Source of the DNA: Terebella lapidaria
Lineage: Eukaryota > Annelida > Polychaeta > Terebellida > Terebellidae
Assembly (NCBI GenBank): GCA_949152475.1
Contig: OX424568.1
Location: 27,751,667 to 27,815,666, forward strand
DNA length: 64,000 nt
Direction: 5' to 3'
Shown: one piece after another, positions 1-11,362 of the stretch
Position numbering within the stretch: position 1 is the stretch's first letter
Layout: the number at the start of each line of letters is the position of its first letter
The notes under the pieces: model-generated
What the model was told of the DNA's origin: nothing
Database searches by the model: none
The model's input: only the letters and a program-made list of their open reading frames with translations
Program-made: the position numbers and the translations under genes

Positions 1-2095
1 CTCTGCCAATGGAACCCAATGGAGTTACAGAACGAAATTGGGTCCCGTTGGTATCTGTAGCAAGGACACATTGTCAAGACCGGCTCAAGCAACTAGAGTT
101 GTTTGAAACTATGATTACTGTCACACCTGTATGCGTGTGTATATAGGTACAAAATGTGTCACAGTAGTACATGAGCGCTAAGTTTTCACAAGGTAATATC
201 TTACACTTTAGCAATATACATCGTGACTGATACAATCACACATAAAACTGGATTATATGGCCATTGAGATGCCTATTAACAGCTTGAGATGAATACACTT
301 TACAACAGACTACAAAACACCTCATAATCGGCTTAGAATAATCTGCACCACAATTCAACAACTGCAGAAAGTGTGTCATAAGATGCAGACTCACCGATAT
401 CGAGACTCAGATGCAAACTGGCTGGTGTGAGGTGATATACAGTGCCCTCCATTAATTTGGAGCCACCCAAAAGTAGTGACACATTTCAAACTGTTATGCA
501 GCCAATGGGATATTGATGTATGATATACTTGTTTCTTATGTTTTCACATTTTGAGGTTCTGAACTATCAATTAGTTACACAATACAGATTTTGTTGTGTC
601 ATATGACCATGCAGGTGATCCGGATTTGCGCTTCCGGATCTAGGACTTTTCTTCCTGATCTGTGGGCGAGCACGGACCTCAAATTCTTTTCATTAATGTT
701 TTTTATCCAATATCGTCATCCACATTGTAAGATTCTGAGCAGCAAATGTTTTAGAAATGAATATATTCCCAAAGAAAGGGTTTCCACGAACGTATGTTCC
801 CCCAAATTATGTGATAGATGATCCAGAACAAGGGGAGGTTCCCGTCAAATCGTTATGGCTATCACTTTTATTGTAACCAATGCATCCTGTAATATTTATC
901 ACTGGGCTTATTGAAAATATACACTCATAATGATGTGACTGCAACACCAAATTGTGATAGTCAAGACCTCACTAAAGTGGCTCCAAATTAATGGATGGCA
1001 CTGTACTCCTTGACATCCACGATACCACTCATAATATAAAAAAAAACATGTAACATACAGTGCAGAGAGTTATTCGCGACTGTCTTGTAATCTGTCGACA
1101 CCCCATAAGCTCTCAAGATTTATATTGAAAAACGCATGTACACAATACATTTATTATGCACATATATATACATTTCAATGGATACAGGTATATATGTGGC
1201 GATAAGGTGGATATATTGACATGTAATAGAAGCACATGTGAGTCTGTAATTCAAATGATTGTAAGTGGTCTGCAGTGTTCGTATTCTCATTACCGTTCTG
1301 CCGTAAACCAAAATTTATGTGTAATTGTGCTCGTTGTAAGCTGCGAGCTGTGGGACCATTGCGCTCATTTATATTCGTCACCACACGCTGTACAAATACT
1401 GGAAGTGAGCACTAGTCAACAGCTTTGCTGACTTCTGCTGATAGGAGATTTATAGATAGTATTCAGTGTGTGATGTAGACCATCCGCAACATTCACATTT
1501 TTCCACTGTTTTATATTGGTTGTTTACAAATTCACTGTGTTGTTCCTCAAAGTGTTGGAATCGTTGTTTAGGCATGAATCTTGGCTATTCTTCTTTTCTT
1601 GTTTTATGTATGGATCAGTCATTGACAAATGGACCGAACTCATGTGCAAACATTGTTCATTTGAATTATTTTATGATTTGCTTTTAACCACATAACCCTG
1701 TTGAGTACATAAGCTTTGATGTGACGTGTCGGTGGTTATAACGTCCACAAATTCCAATCATTTTCAGGAAGCCATAGATCGTTGCTGTTGTATTTGGGAA
1801 ATAACGTTTGATACTCATAACTTTGATCATGAATTCATATTTTCAGCTTCACCAATGTTTTCATTGTCATTAGGATTTCTGAATTTGTATGTGTGTACTG
1901 TAGTTCTCAAACTGCGCACATGTAGGTAGAGTGAAGCTCTGACAAAAGTGTTGGGATCACACCATTTTTCCGATAACAATCGTCACTGCATAAAAGAAAT
2001 TGGATGAAGGTGTTACTGGTAATATACATGGGGTATATTTCGCTTATGTTCAAGAACCCTGCATACTATTTACCATCTCATTGGAGATTAAAACA
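1..2095. repeat. Upstream segmental-duplication block, copy 1
   Basis: This block matches 19030-22095 almost collinearly. Shared landmarks include the opening stretch about CCAATGGAGTTACAGAAC, the run about AACATTTATGTGTAATTGTGCTCG, and a stretch near 1930-2080. Copy 1 has an extra 564 bp MITE at 440-1003; copy 2 has an extra 1.5 kb element at 19987-21502. Short open frames are not conserved between the copies, so I see no coding gene. It is best read as intronic or intergenic DNA belonging to the duplicated neuroligin-like locus. The left end of the block lies outside the window. Confidence 0.8.
440..1003. mobile_element. Tc1/mariner-like MITE with TA target duplication
   Basis: The ends are inverted repeats: CAGTGCCCTCCATTAATTTG at the left, and the reverse complement at the right with one mismatch (CAGTGCCATCC...). 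TA flanks both sides (438-439 and 1004-1005). The paralogous block at about 19490-19510 lacks the insert and gives a clean empty site. The 564 bp interior holds only short open frames and no recognisable transposase, so this is a non-autonomous element. Confidence 0.85.
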
Positions 2096-3577
2096 TTCAC
2101 TGCATGGTCCTTCACCAGGATGGCTTCACAGGGGTGAACCAATCACTTTACTAACATAAGATAATATGTCGCAGGTGGAATGCAGCCCTGTGTCTGCCCA
2201 GTCCGTGGTTCTACACTTCCACATATTATATTTTGCTAAAACCTAGGAATTACAATCACCCATCACCAAATATTATTCATATATCCCATCTAAGCATGTC
2301 GCTTCCTCGGAGCTGCATCACGCTATTCACATGATTTTCAGAACCAGGCCATCAGTCTGATCACCACAGACAGGTCCATATAGCGTTTCCAAAATATTTT
2401 CTAAATACGCTCTACGTTACATGCAACACTGACATATTCAATTGGGGTTTATGTTGAAACATAAGGCGTGTTCGTAGAAGCAATAAAAACCAGACTGATC
2501 CCGGACGGAACTTTTTTTTCGAACCCTGGGCCAAAAATATACATATAATACATGATATATGTAAGAGTCCTTTAAATGAAGTCCTATTATTGTATGTTGT
2601 TGGAGTGAATACCCAGGCCCAGATTCTAAAATACGGTTAGGATTACAATTATTAACTACAGTGTCAACCATATACCGAGAAACCCATTGAAATACATTAT
2701 TGGAGGATACCATCAACTCAGTAGCCTTTCGGCTCGTGATTAGGTACTTATGTACTTGTCATATATCTATTCCATGGGGTTTGTTTTGGATTTCTAAATT
2801 ATTTTCATAGGTTGTTGGGCAGTTGTATACTAATTCCATCAGGTGTACAGTAGAAACAACTACATTTACCACACTGTCTGCCCCTGATGACACCAGTGTG
2901 GCTTTTTGATAACGTGATTGGTCGGGGTTTGTTTCTATTGCAAAATGTTGTGTGTTCGTTATTGGAATCATCAAAATTTGGCTGTATTGGTGGTAATAGA
3001 TCGATACTTACATTTAGACCAACCATTGCTTATGTCATTCTCTAAAAGTGAGTGGTATTGAACCGCCGAGGGGTAAAACCATAAAACTCTTAAAATTTAA
3101 TGAAAGTTCTTCCGGACTGAACATAGGATTCATGAAAGCTGTAGTATTCCACCTTATGTATTACAAAATATACTCTCAAAATTACCATTAATTGAAAATG
3201 TGGATGTAGTACACAACACTGCAGTGCACAAAGTAGGCCTACTGCTCTTCTCTCAAACAGCATCAGCGTCTTCCACGACATTAATATTTATGTGTGGGAT
3301 GAGTCCATGTTTATTTCCCATGGAATGTGAATTTGTCAGGTTATCTTAACGTGTATGAATCTATGATGTGAAATGTTCAAGAAGCGGAGTCAGTTGGTGT
3401 GGATCAGAAAGTCTGGTCATTTCAATACGGAAATGATTTCCTATCTGCGTACCATTCTATCGGGTAGTCAAACTTACTGATCAGCAACGTTTCAATGTCT
3501 GCAGAAAATTACCAAATTATCCCGGACTACTTTGTGAACATTATTGAATAAGAAATGTTTCAACACAGTCAATTGTA
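2096..3577. other. Non-coding stretch unique to copy 1, with a dispersed repeat
   Basis: This interval separates the upstream block from the neuroligin-bearing block. It is absent at the equivalent place in copy 2 (about 22095), so it was either inserted here or deleted there. It contains one copy of a roughly 320 bp dispersed repeat (listed separately at 2703-3023). I see no gene in the rest. Confidence 0.5.
2703..3023 (+). repeat. Dispersed ~320 bp repeat, copy 1
   Basis: The repeat runs from about GAGGATACCATCAACTCAG to TTGATACTTACATTTA. The same family is at 11040-11362 (near full length), 10850-10990 (partial), 48190-48470 (opposite orientation, shortened) and 55880-56030 (opposite orientation, partial). 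The minus strand of the better copies keeps a roughly 60-70 residue open frame with recurring words such as ARPNSLSKDTLASSGA and YNCPTTYENNLEI. It may therefore derive from a coding repeat, but I do not recognise the protein. Terminal repeats and a target duplication are not evident. Confidence 0.6.
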
Positions 3578-5141
3578 TGGATCCTTATAACCTAGATGTA
3601 ATCAATGCACCCATCATGATCAAATGTACTGGTGTCGGTAGCAATTTACATCATTGACCCAAAGATTCCGACCTTGGCATTCTCTTGCCCCCGACATCGA
3701 ACGGAATATCTGCTTAGAGGATCGAAGTGGCTCCCAAACAGTGGGCGCTCTCTTGGACTGAAGTAGTCAATCAGGCGTACTTATTATGACGGTGTATGTG
3801 GAAGCGTTACTTTGTCAGTACTGGCCAAGCGATACATTCTTAGATAGCGTGAAGCAATTTACAGCTAGAAGTATCCTCAAGGAAATCAGGCATGGTCGCA
3901 GATTATTCTCACGCTTGCACAGCACACAGGAATGGCGTGTGAGAGTGCGTGCGCACTGAGCTCTCATAATGGATGACTGTGGTAATATTGTGCCATATTA
4001 AGGGGACAATTCGTGAGGGGAATCTGGGGAATACTAATCACACAAAAAGCCAGTTTATTTGACTATTATGAGGAATGCTGTCAATTGGACACAATAAATC
4101 CAGTAAGCTGCTTAGACCCATCTCCATAACAATTCTTCCCTGCTAAAGTATGTTCACAAAATCCACCTTTAATGCTCCCAACTTGGGATATATCCGAAGG
4201 CATGCAGTTTCAGATGAGTACTCTAAATTGAATGTTTGTGAACTGTTTTGTTTTATGAATACTACCCACCTGACATATTTCATTATATACATATTCGTTC
4301 CTTAAAACATACAGAAAATTAATTAAATTGAGAAGGTAATTTCACTGAGATTAGATCAAGTACGGATGACCAACATGTAGTGCAATCCTCACGATTCACT
4401 GGCTGTTCCGACAACAAAACACATCTTTCATGGTTGATTTGGCAAACCCCAAATAACTTTCTTTCCCTTTGCCCAAACATCCCGCAGAAGCCGTCTAAAG
4501 CTATACGACATTCCATCCTGAGGTGGTTGATTCGACAGGGGATGCCATTTGCTTCTTTTTCTGCATAGAGTTCGTTGTCACTTCCATTAATCTAGATAAG
4601 AAGAGTGGCTTCGCATAAGCCTCAGTTGGCTGGAAGACAGCAACACCACTGTGGCTCTTACATGGCTGCTATGGAAACCAGCCTAATCCACGAGGATGGT
4701 GGATTTATTGTCAGCCATTTAAGCGGACATTATTGGGACATATATAAATCTGTTAAGGGGGACGGATACATGTAATTCCCGTTTTCTGGTCGGTTACTGG
4801 GATCTATCACATCACAGAGCGGAATATCAAACTGTTTTGAAAAAATTTGGAGATGCAAGATGTGACGTTCATTGTGTGTGATGTCTGATATTCAATTTGT
4901 CTGTTTCAACGTGATCTCTTTATGTATATTTAGATTTGACCATTAATTTATCATTTCGCTAGGATGCGGCTTTACCTTGAAATTATCATGTTGCTTCGAA
5001 TTGAAGTGTGGAAATTGAAATGTTGCTTTACCACATAACATTATTCATCACAATCCCACAAGCACCAAATATAAATATACACTATATTATGATGCGTGTA
5101 TTATGTCATGTTATATACTGATTATGTCTCTTGCTGTTAAG

Positions 5142-5296
5142 CCGACAACGACACAGAGCCCATGTATGTGATGTTGTTCATACATGGCAAGTCTTATGAA
5201 TTGGAAACCGGAAACGTCTATGATGTGTTATGAGTGTTATTGCGGCCATTGGAAAAGTCATTGTTATCACGGTCAATTATATACTGGGCGTCTTAG
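5142..5296 (+). pseudogene. Neuroligin exon b, copy A
   Basis: The exon encodes the first strands of the esterase-like fold (PMYVMLFIHGKSYELETGN), corresponding to the neuroligin segment with the PVMVYIHGGSY-type motif. An AG acceptor precedes it and GTAATC follows. Relative to copy C it carries a 5 bp net insertion after the YELETGN region. That creates a stop and shifts the downstream part, which in copy C reads [14 protein letters not shown]. Confidence 0.75.
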
Positions 5297-5399
5297 GTAA
5301 TCCCGTGAATGTCAAACTATTTATTGAAATCATTTAAATTATCACTCCTAGAAGAAAAAAATACAACAGTTTTAAAAATGCAAACACACCAGACTTCAG

Positions 5400-5575
5400 T
5401 ATGGATGACAGTAATGCTCCCGGTAACTACGCTCTTCTAGACCTAGTGGCTGCCCTGCACTGGGTCAAGGAAAACATCCCGGCTTTTGGGAGTAACCACC
5501 AGGAAGTTACCCTGCTGGGGCAGGGGTATGGAGGTGCCATGGTCAACCTACTGATGGTGTCACCTGTTACCCAGG
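5400..5575 (+). pseudogene. Neuroligin exon c, copy A (frame open)
   Basis: An open frame encodes [20 protein letters not shown], then ENIPAFG, then [20 protein letters not shown]. This matches the neuroligin and carboxylesterase segment GNYGLLDQ..AL.WV..NI..FGGD...VTL.G.G.GG. The nucleophile-elbow position has GQGYGG instead of the catalytic GESAGG, as expected for an enzymatically dead neuroligin. CAG precedes the exon and GTAGGG follows. The exon is intact on its own, but its neighbours in this copy are broken. Confidence 0.8.
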
Positions 5576-6800
5576 GTAGGGGTTAAACACTAAACACTAA
5601 CTATAAACATAACACGTGTGAGATTGAAATTCCACCACGACTGTAAATAAACCTTGATGCTCCGAGCTGATCTGCTATGATGGAACGTATGATGCATGGC
5701 CAAACATGATATAGGCGGGTAATGATATAAGCGTGTACACATATGTATTCGTGTCACAATTGCCAATGTTCGTTTCCCCAGAATATTCGTCCGATATTGG
5801 GGTTGATTTTGCATGCCCATATGGGAAACTGCCCTAATTTTCCCTACCTCAGAAAATGACGATGAGAAATCTTTTTTTTAGTTTCGGGAGTGGAAGTATT
5901 CCACGTTTATTAAATGAAATGCAAACAATCACTGAATCACCGGATGTCGCAATCATCAGGACTGATATCAAAATTTCAGGCACTTAGACATGATTCATGT
6001 TGCTAATATTTTATCAGATAGTGTGTGCTCAGGCAAATACTCTGCGTTCCATTCAATTTTCAGATCCATCACATTTAATTGGTTTCCTGTGGTGCTGCCC
6101 AGCAATTTTGTTCCCAACGCTTTACAATTGACAAAAGCGACGATGCCATGATGGCAGTTCGTTAAACCATCGTTCCTTCCTTAACCGCTGATTCTGCTCT
6201 CTCCTTGGAGCAGTCAAGTTGATACATACCCAAAATAAAATAATCACACAGGACAATTCCCTTGGAAATCACTTTGTTGTCAAATTTGATAAAGTATCCC
6301 TCAAGAGACCGCTTGTCTTGTGCGAAGAATCTGAAATAGGGAGTAAAGCAGGCAGGGGTTGCTAAGTGAAGAAAAAAGATGGATCTTTTGACTGCGAAGT
6401 GGTTGACACGTTAGCCCCAGACTAAGGCAACATCTGTATTCTCAGTCACAGAGCGATTGCTTAGGTGCGTGAGGCTCTCAAAGGAGCACCGAGATTGTGA
6501 CATCTGGCCAAACATCGCGATGGCTCATGGCCAGTGTAATCAAGAGTTGGTCTGATCAGGCAGAAACCTTGCTTTCGGAGACAAAATCTACAATGTCAAA
6601 GAGACATTCACGGACATCAAAAAATGTTTCCGTGTATACATCCCAATATCAATGAGAGACAGAAAAATCTATCCATCTACACACTACATCTCCACACGTA
6701 CACGTACATGTGATATCATGGAATAATATATGTGATAAATTGGGTAGACTGAGATGGTTCATTTAACTTACAAATTATAGAAATTTCTTTTAATCTCCAG

Positions 6801-6929
6801 GTTCTAACTTGTTCAAGCGAGTGATAATAGAGACGGGCTCTACTTTTAGTACGTAGGAACCCGCTACGCTATACTTGCGATCTCCCCGAGAAAGTTAACT
6901 GCTCAGATCTCTGGGGTCAAAACAGGGAG
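6801..6929 (+). pseudogene. Neuroligin exon d, copy A
   Basis: The exon follows CTCCAG. It reads NLFKRVIIETGS, then, after an 11 bp gap relative to copies B and C, the RNPLRY..VNCSDLWGQNR region. This is the neuroligin segment after the nucleophile elbow (LFKRAI..SGSALS.WA). The deletion removes the WAIS region and breaks the frame. Confidence 0.7.
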
Positions 6930-8159
6930 GTATCGCCTTTCATATCACTCTACACTACCAAGGAAAAAATGCTGACTGAACCTATTCTAACTTATTGGAC
7001 CAACTTCATCAAAAACGGGTGGGCAGTGTGGTGTGATTTGGTTTCAATACATACACCAATATTAAGGTCTTAGTGATAAAAGTATTCTAAATATATATCA
7101 ATCAACCGACATGTATGTAAAATCAAAATGTATGATCAATATACAACATTAACATATCTGATTCTGAGTCAAGGTCAGTACAAGAAACACATAATATCAG
7201 TGGAAATAACACATAATATCAGCATCAAGGTTGACCGGTAGTCGTGAAAAATGAGCCGCCAATATATCCGAACACAAACTCCTTGGTGTCTGGAGAGGTT
7301 TCTCCCGGTGTCACGTGACAGTTAGCCCCACTGCCCAGAGTTTCTCTCGCTTGTAGTTTTGTATTAGTGCACACAAACATTGACCCTAATCTGATTTTTT
7401 CCTCCACATGAAATCTGTGCTGATAATGACTGTAATCAGAAAATGAAGTACACAAGTTCTCTATTCGTTTGACAGCATACAATTTACATGCACTTATGTC
7501 AGAAATGGATACAATTACTATGTGATCTCAGGTTCGAATTAAAAATGGGAAAGGCTCAGGTACATGTAATTCTGAACATGACAACGTGTATGTTATTGGT
7601 TCAAAGGGATGTTTGTGTCATGACATCCACTGTACCAATCATGTAATATTGTATTTGTTTCTCCAGGAATCCTAATACGCCTCGCGCCCATACGTCCTTA
7701 ATACAGACATCCAGACTTCTATCGCTAGATCAAAGACATCAGTCATCCAGAGTGACAGTTGGTGACAAGCTGATTAGGGCGCCAGTGTCCATATGGTTTT
7801 TCAATAAATTATGGAATTACTTTTCTTCAAATAAAAACTTTTAACGGTTAATTAGTCAGTTTTTGTCTGAATTATGGAACGTGTCTGCTTGTTATGAATC
7901 AAAACTGGAGTTTATTAAAACCGTAAAGTAATCAATCATTCTTCACCAGATCAATAACAGGAAAACTGCGTTAGAAATATGAAATGAAAGAGAAGCACCT
8001 TAAGATTCGCATGGACAGGACAGGATGACACACCTCATGTAGTACCGAGTAGCTCATATATGTTCTATATCATCCATAACTTGTACTATCAGACATATTA
8101 TACCTCATAATACCATACAATATTACCACATTCCAATACCACATGACCCTGTGTTTCAG

Positions 8160-8300
8160 GCATGTGCCCTATTGCCCGACATCGTTACCCCGCTGATGAT
8201 ATGGCTTTCTGGCTGGACCTCATACCCAAGATGCATGTCCCAGACGGCCTGCCTCCAGAGTTCCAGAGTTACAGTCTCACTGATCACTAACAGATCACTA
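8160..8300 (+). pseudogene. Neuroligin exon f, copy A (truncated)
   Basis: After TTTCAG the frame reads ARHRYPADDMAFWLDLIPKM, then HVPDGLPPEFQSYSLTDH and a stop. This corresponds to the end of the neuroligin ectodomain (RDHYRA.KVAFWL.L.P.LH). In copy C the same exon continues into a Thr/Pro-rich stalk (39230-39407). Here the stalk is lost, and the sequence passes into the downstream duplication block at about 8330. Confidence 0.75.
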
Positions 8301-8329
8301 ACAGGAAAACGTTATTGCATGTTCCCTTA

Positions 8330-8670
8330 GAAAATTCCTGTGATTGGAATGGTACATGTCAAACACCACCATCATCCTGTATGAACAATTGTTGCTTACA
8401 CTGTACTTGAGATTGTGTATGCATATATCACCTGTCAACAGGCTGATAGTGCTCCTGATACTGCTCTTGATCAGGATATACAAATGTCAGTTTCTTCTTC
8501 CCTTCCAATATTTGTATTCCTTTCACTTATTTCTGGTCATGAAATGCCTATTGTCCCATACAAACAACGTCACATCTATGCGCATTTGTTGGAGCTGAAA
8601 AAAAAAATCAAATATATTCAAGTATCCAAGACAGAGTTTATCAGAATTTGTGTGAACACAATACAAATCT
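8330..8670. repeat. Downstream duplication block, copy 1 (first part)
   Basis: This stretch matches 50160-50500 (shared landmark GAAAATTCCTGTGATTG and GCTCTTGATCAGGATA). The match resumes at about 11800. The TAGG...CTA element at 9074-11650 and local rearrangement interrupt it. I see no coding content. Confidence 0.7.
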
Positions 8671-9073
8671 TATAATTGTATAATAATACAAATCTTAAGG
8701 TCAAGCCATGTTATGTGTTCTGTGATGGTCATCCATCCATCTGCCGGACAATGCCGGTGAATGATTATACGTCTCAATGTTCTGAATCGACTATTTGTCT
8801 TCATTCTTTGAATTCTGCACGCGAGAAGTTGCAGATTCAAACAGAACAGTTTTTCGCACTGTAAATTTACAAATAAGTACTGGTTTGAAATGATAAACCA
8901 TCAAGATATGATGAACATTTATCACAACAGTAGCCACGTTTGGCATTGTTTGCGTACAAGCCGAGGACGTATTCAGAGGCGGATCTAGGATTTAGGGGGT
9001 GGCGGCGGAAATGAGCAGCCTATGCAGCCTGCGGTCTGTGTCTTCTGAAGGGCGCCAGGAGCCAGAGCCTTTT
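8671..9073. other. Non-coding stretch
   Basis: No gene is seen. A short open frame at 8676-8864 has no recognisable domain. The right end (about 8990-9070) is GC-rich and leads directly into the element starting at 9074. Confidence 0.4.
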
Positions 9074-9899
9074 TAGGTTACCGGACCTTTGGTCCGCTAA
9101 CCTATTGGCATGGCGTTGCGCCCAGCGTCGGCGTCGGCGTCGTCAACATTTTTATTTACGGACCAATCTTTCTGAAGTTTTGCACAAAAATGCACAAAAA
9201 TAATTCAAGAAGGAGGTATTTTTTAGTTTTTTTTATTTTCGCAATTTTTTCAAAATGGCGGCCGTTTTTGTCGAAAATCAGCCAATCTTGGACTTTGGCG
9301 GCCATTTTCTCAAAATCTGTTCAGTAACTTTTTTTCTTTTTGATACATAACACTCCTCATATGTACTCCTAAGATGTCTATCAATTTCGTCGCGCTTGAA
9401 TCGCTCGAAGTGGGCCATTTTGGCCCAAACTCGGCCCAAATGGGACTTTCCCATGTTAAATTCTCCTATGCTTTATAATGGGACATATTAAGCCTAATAT
9501 CTCACTTAATATTGAGATTAGAGACTAGGAATCAATTGTGGACATATATGAAATGATATATGCTGAATATTCTCGTGACCTTGAATTTGACCTCTGACCT
9601 TGGTTTCAAGGTCATAGCGGCCGTTCTCGTCGAAAATGGCTAATTTTGGACTTTGATGGTCGTTTTCTCAAAATCTGTTCAGTAACTTTTTTTCTTATTG
9701 ATGCATAACACTCCTCATATGTACTTCTGTGACATGTATAAATTTCGTTGCGCTTGAATCACTCGAAGTGGGCCATTTTGGGCCCAAACTCGGCCCAGAC
9801 GTGACTTTCCCATGTTAAATTTTCCTATGCTTTATAATGGGACACATTAAGCCTAATATCTCACTTAATATTGAGATCAGAGACTAGGAATGAATTGTG

Positions 9900-10860
9900 G
9901 ACATATAGGAAGTGATATATGCTGAATATTCTCGTGACCTTGAATTTGACCTTTGACCTCATTTTCAAGGTCACAGGACAAAATGGCTAATATCTCGCTT
10001 ATTATCGACTTTACAGCTTAGGAATCCATTGTGAACATATAGGAAATGATATATGCTGAATATTTTCGTGACCTTGAATTTGACCTTTGGCCGATTCCAC
10101 GTCTATTTCAAGGTCACAGGACAAAATGGCTAATATCTCGCTTATTATCGACTTTACAGCTTATGAATCAATTGTGAACATATAGGAAATGATATATGCT
10201 GAATATTCTCGTGACCTTGAATTTGACCTTTGACCTCATTTCCAAGGTCACAGGACAAAATGGCTAATATCTCGCTTATTATCGACTTTACGGCTTAGGA
10301 ATCAATTGTGAACATATAGGAAATGATATATGCTGAATATTCTCGTGACCTTGAATTTGACCTTTGACCTCATTTCCAAGGTCACAGGACAAAATGGCTA
10401 ATATCTCGCTTATTATCGACTTTACGGCTTAGGAATCAATTGTGAACATATAGGAAATGATATATGCTGAATTTTCTCGTGACCTTGAATTTGACCTTTG
10501 ACCTCATTTTCAAGGTCACAGGACAAAATGGCCAATATCTTGCTTATTAGCAACTTTGCAGCTTAGAAATCAATCGTGAACATATAGGAAATGATATATG
10601 CTGAATATTCTAGTGACCTTGAATTTGACCCTTGACCTAAATTTCAAGGTTAGTCATTTTATTTTCAAGATCAGAATACAAAATGGCTTATATCTCGCTT
10701 ATTATCAAATTTACAGCTTAGGGGTCCATAGTGAACATATAGGAAATTATGTATGCTGAATATTTTGGTGATCTAGAATTTGACCTTTGATCTCATTTTC
10801 AAGGTCAGAGAACAAAATGGCTAATATGTCGCTTATTATCATCTTTACATCTGCCCCTGA
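9900..10860 (+). repeat. 134 bp tandem repeat array with nuclear-receptor half sites
   Basis: Units recur every 134 bp (measured at four successive steps). Four units hold the perfect 13-mer TGACCTTTGACCT at 9947-9959, 10224-10236, 10358-10370 and 10492-10504. Read on the other strand, this is AGGTCAAAGGTCA, a DR1 site. The other units carry one- or two-base variants. Most units also hold TGACCTTGA and TCAAGGTCA, the extended half-site form bound by ERR/SF-1 class receptors. That the array acts as a binding platform is inference. Confidence 0.8.
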
Positions 10861-11362
10861 TGACGCTAGTGTGTCTTTGGATAAACTATTTGGTCGGGCT
10901 TTGTTTCTATTGCAAAATGTTGTATTTTACGTTTCTTATTGGCGTCATCAAAATTTGATTGTATTGGTGGTAATAGATTGATACTTACATTTATACCACT
11001 GAGTCGGTGTCACTGCTGGCAGACGTTAAATCTGTCCCCGAGGATACCATCAACTCAGTAGCCTTCGGGCTTGTGATTGGGTACTTTTGTACTTGTCATG
11101 TATCTATTCCATGGGGTTAGATTCGGATTTCTAAATTATTTTCATAGGTTGTTGGGCAGTTGTATACTAATTCCATCTGGTGTACAGTAGAAACAACTAC
11201 ATTTAACACATTGTCTGCCCCTGAAGACGCCAGTGTGTCTTTGGATAAACTATTTGGTCGGGCTTTGTTTGTTTCTATTGCAAAATGTAGTATTTTACGT
11301 TTCTTATTGGCATCATCAAAATCTGATTGTATTGGTGGTAATAGATTGATACTCACATTTAC
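10850..11362 (+). repeat. Nested dispersed ~320 bp repeat, two copies
   Basis: A partial copy (10850-10990) and a near full-length copy (11040-11362) of the repeat also seen at 2703-3023 lie inside the 134 bp array. The array sequence resumes at about 11363 with GCATAGGAATCAATT. The minus strand of the second copy contains part of a 112-residue open frame (11117-11455) extending into the host element. Confidence 0.65.

Larger units (their letters stand above)
3578..8300 (+). pseudogene. Neuroligin-like exon block, copy A (broken)
   Basis: This is the first of three copies of a block carrying exons of a neuroligin, the post-synaptic adhesion protein with an inactive esterase-like domain. In order it has: exon b (5142-5296, LFIHGKSYELETGN), exon c (5400-5575, ending in [17 protein letters not shown]), exon d (6801-6929, LFKRV), a weak exon-e-like stretch (about 7667-7790) and exon f (8160-8289, AFWLDLIPKMHVPDGLPPEF). 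Acceptor and donor dinucleotides surround most of these. Exon b is 5 bp longer than its intact counterpart at 36785-36934 and has an in-frame TGA. Exon d lacks about 11 bp found in the other copies. Upstream esterase exons are absent, as are the transmembrane and tail exons. Neuroligin identity rests on family motifs seen by eye. Confidence 0.75.

Noticed and set aside
9900-10860. CRISPR-like array
   Set aside because: The 134 bp units are repeated in full with no unique spacers, and the context is an animal genome.
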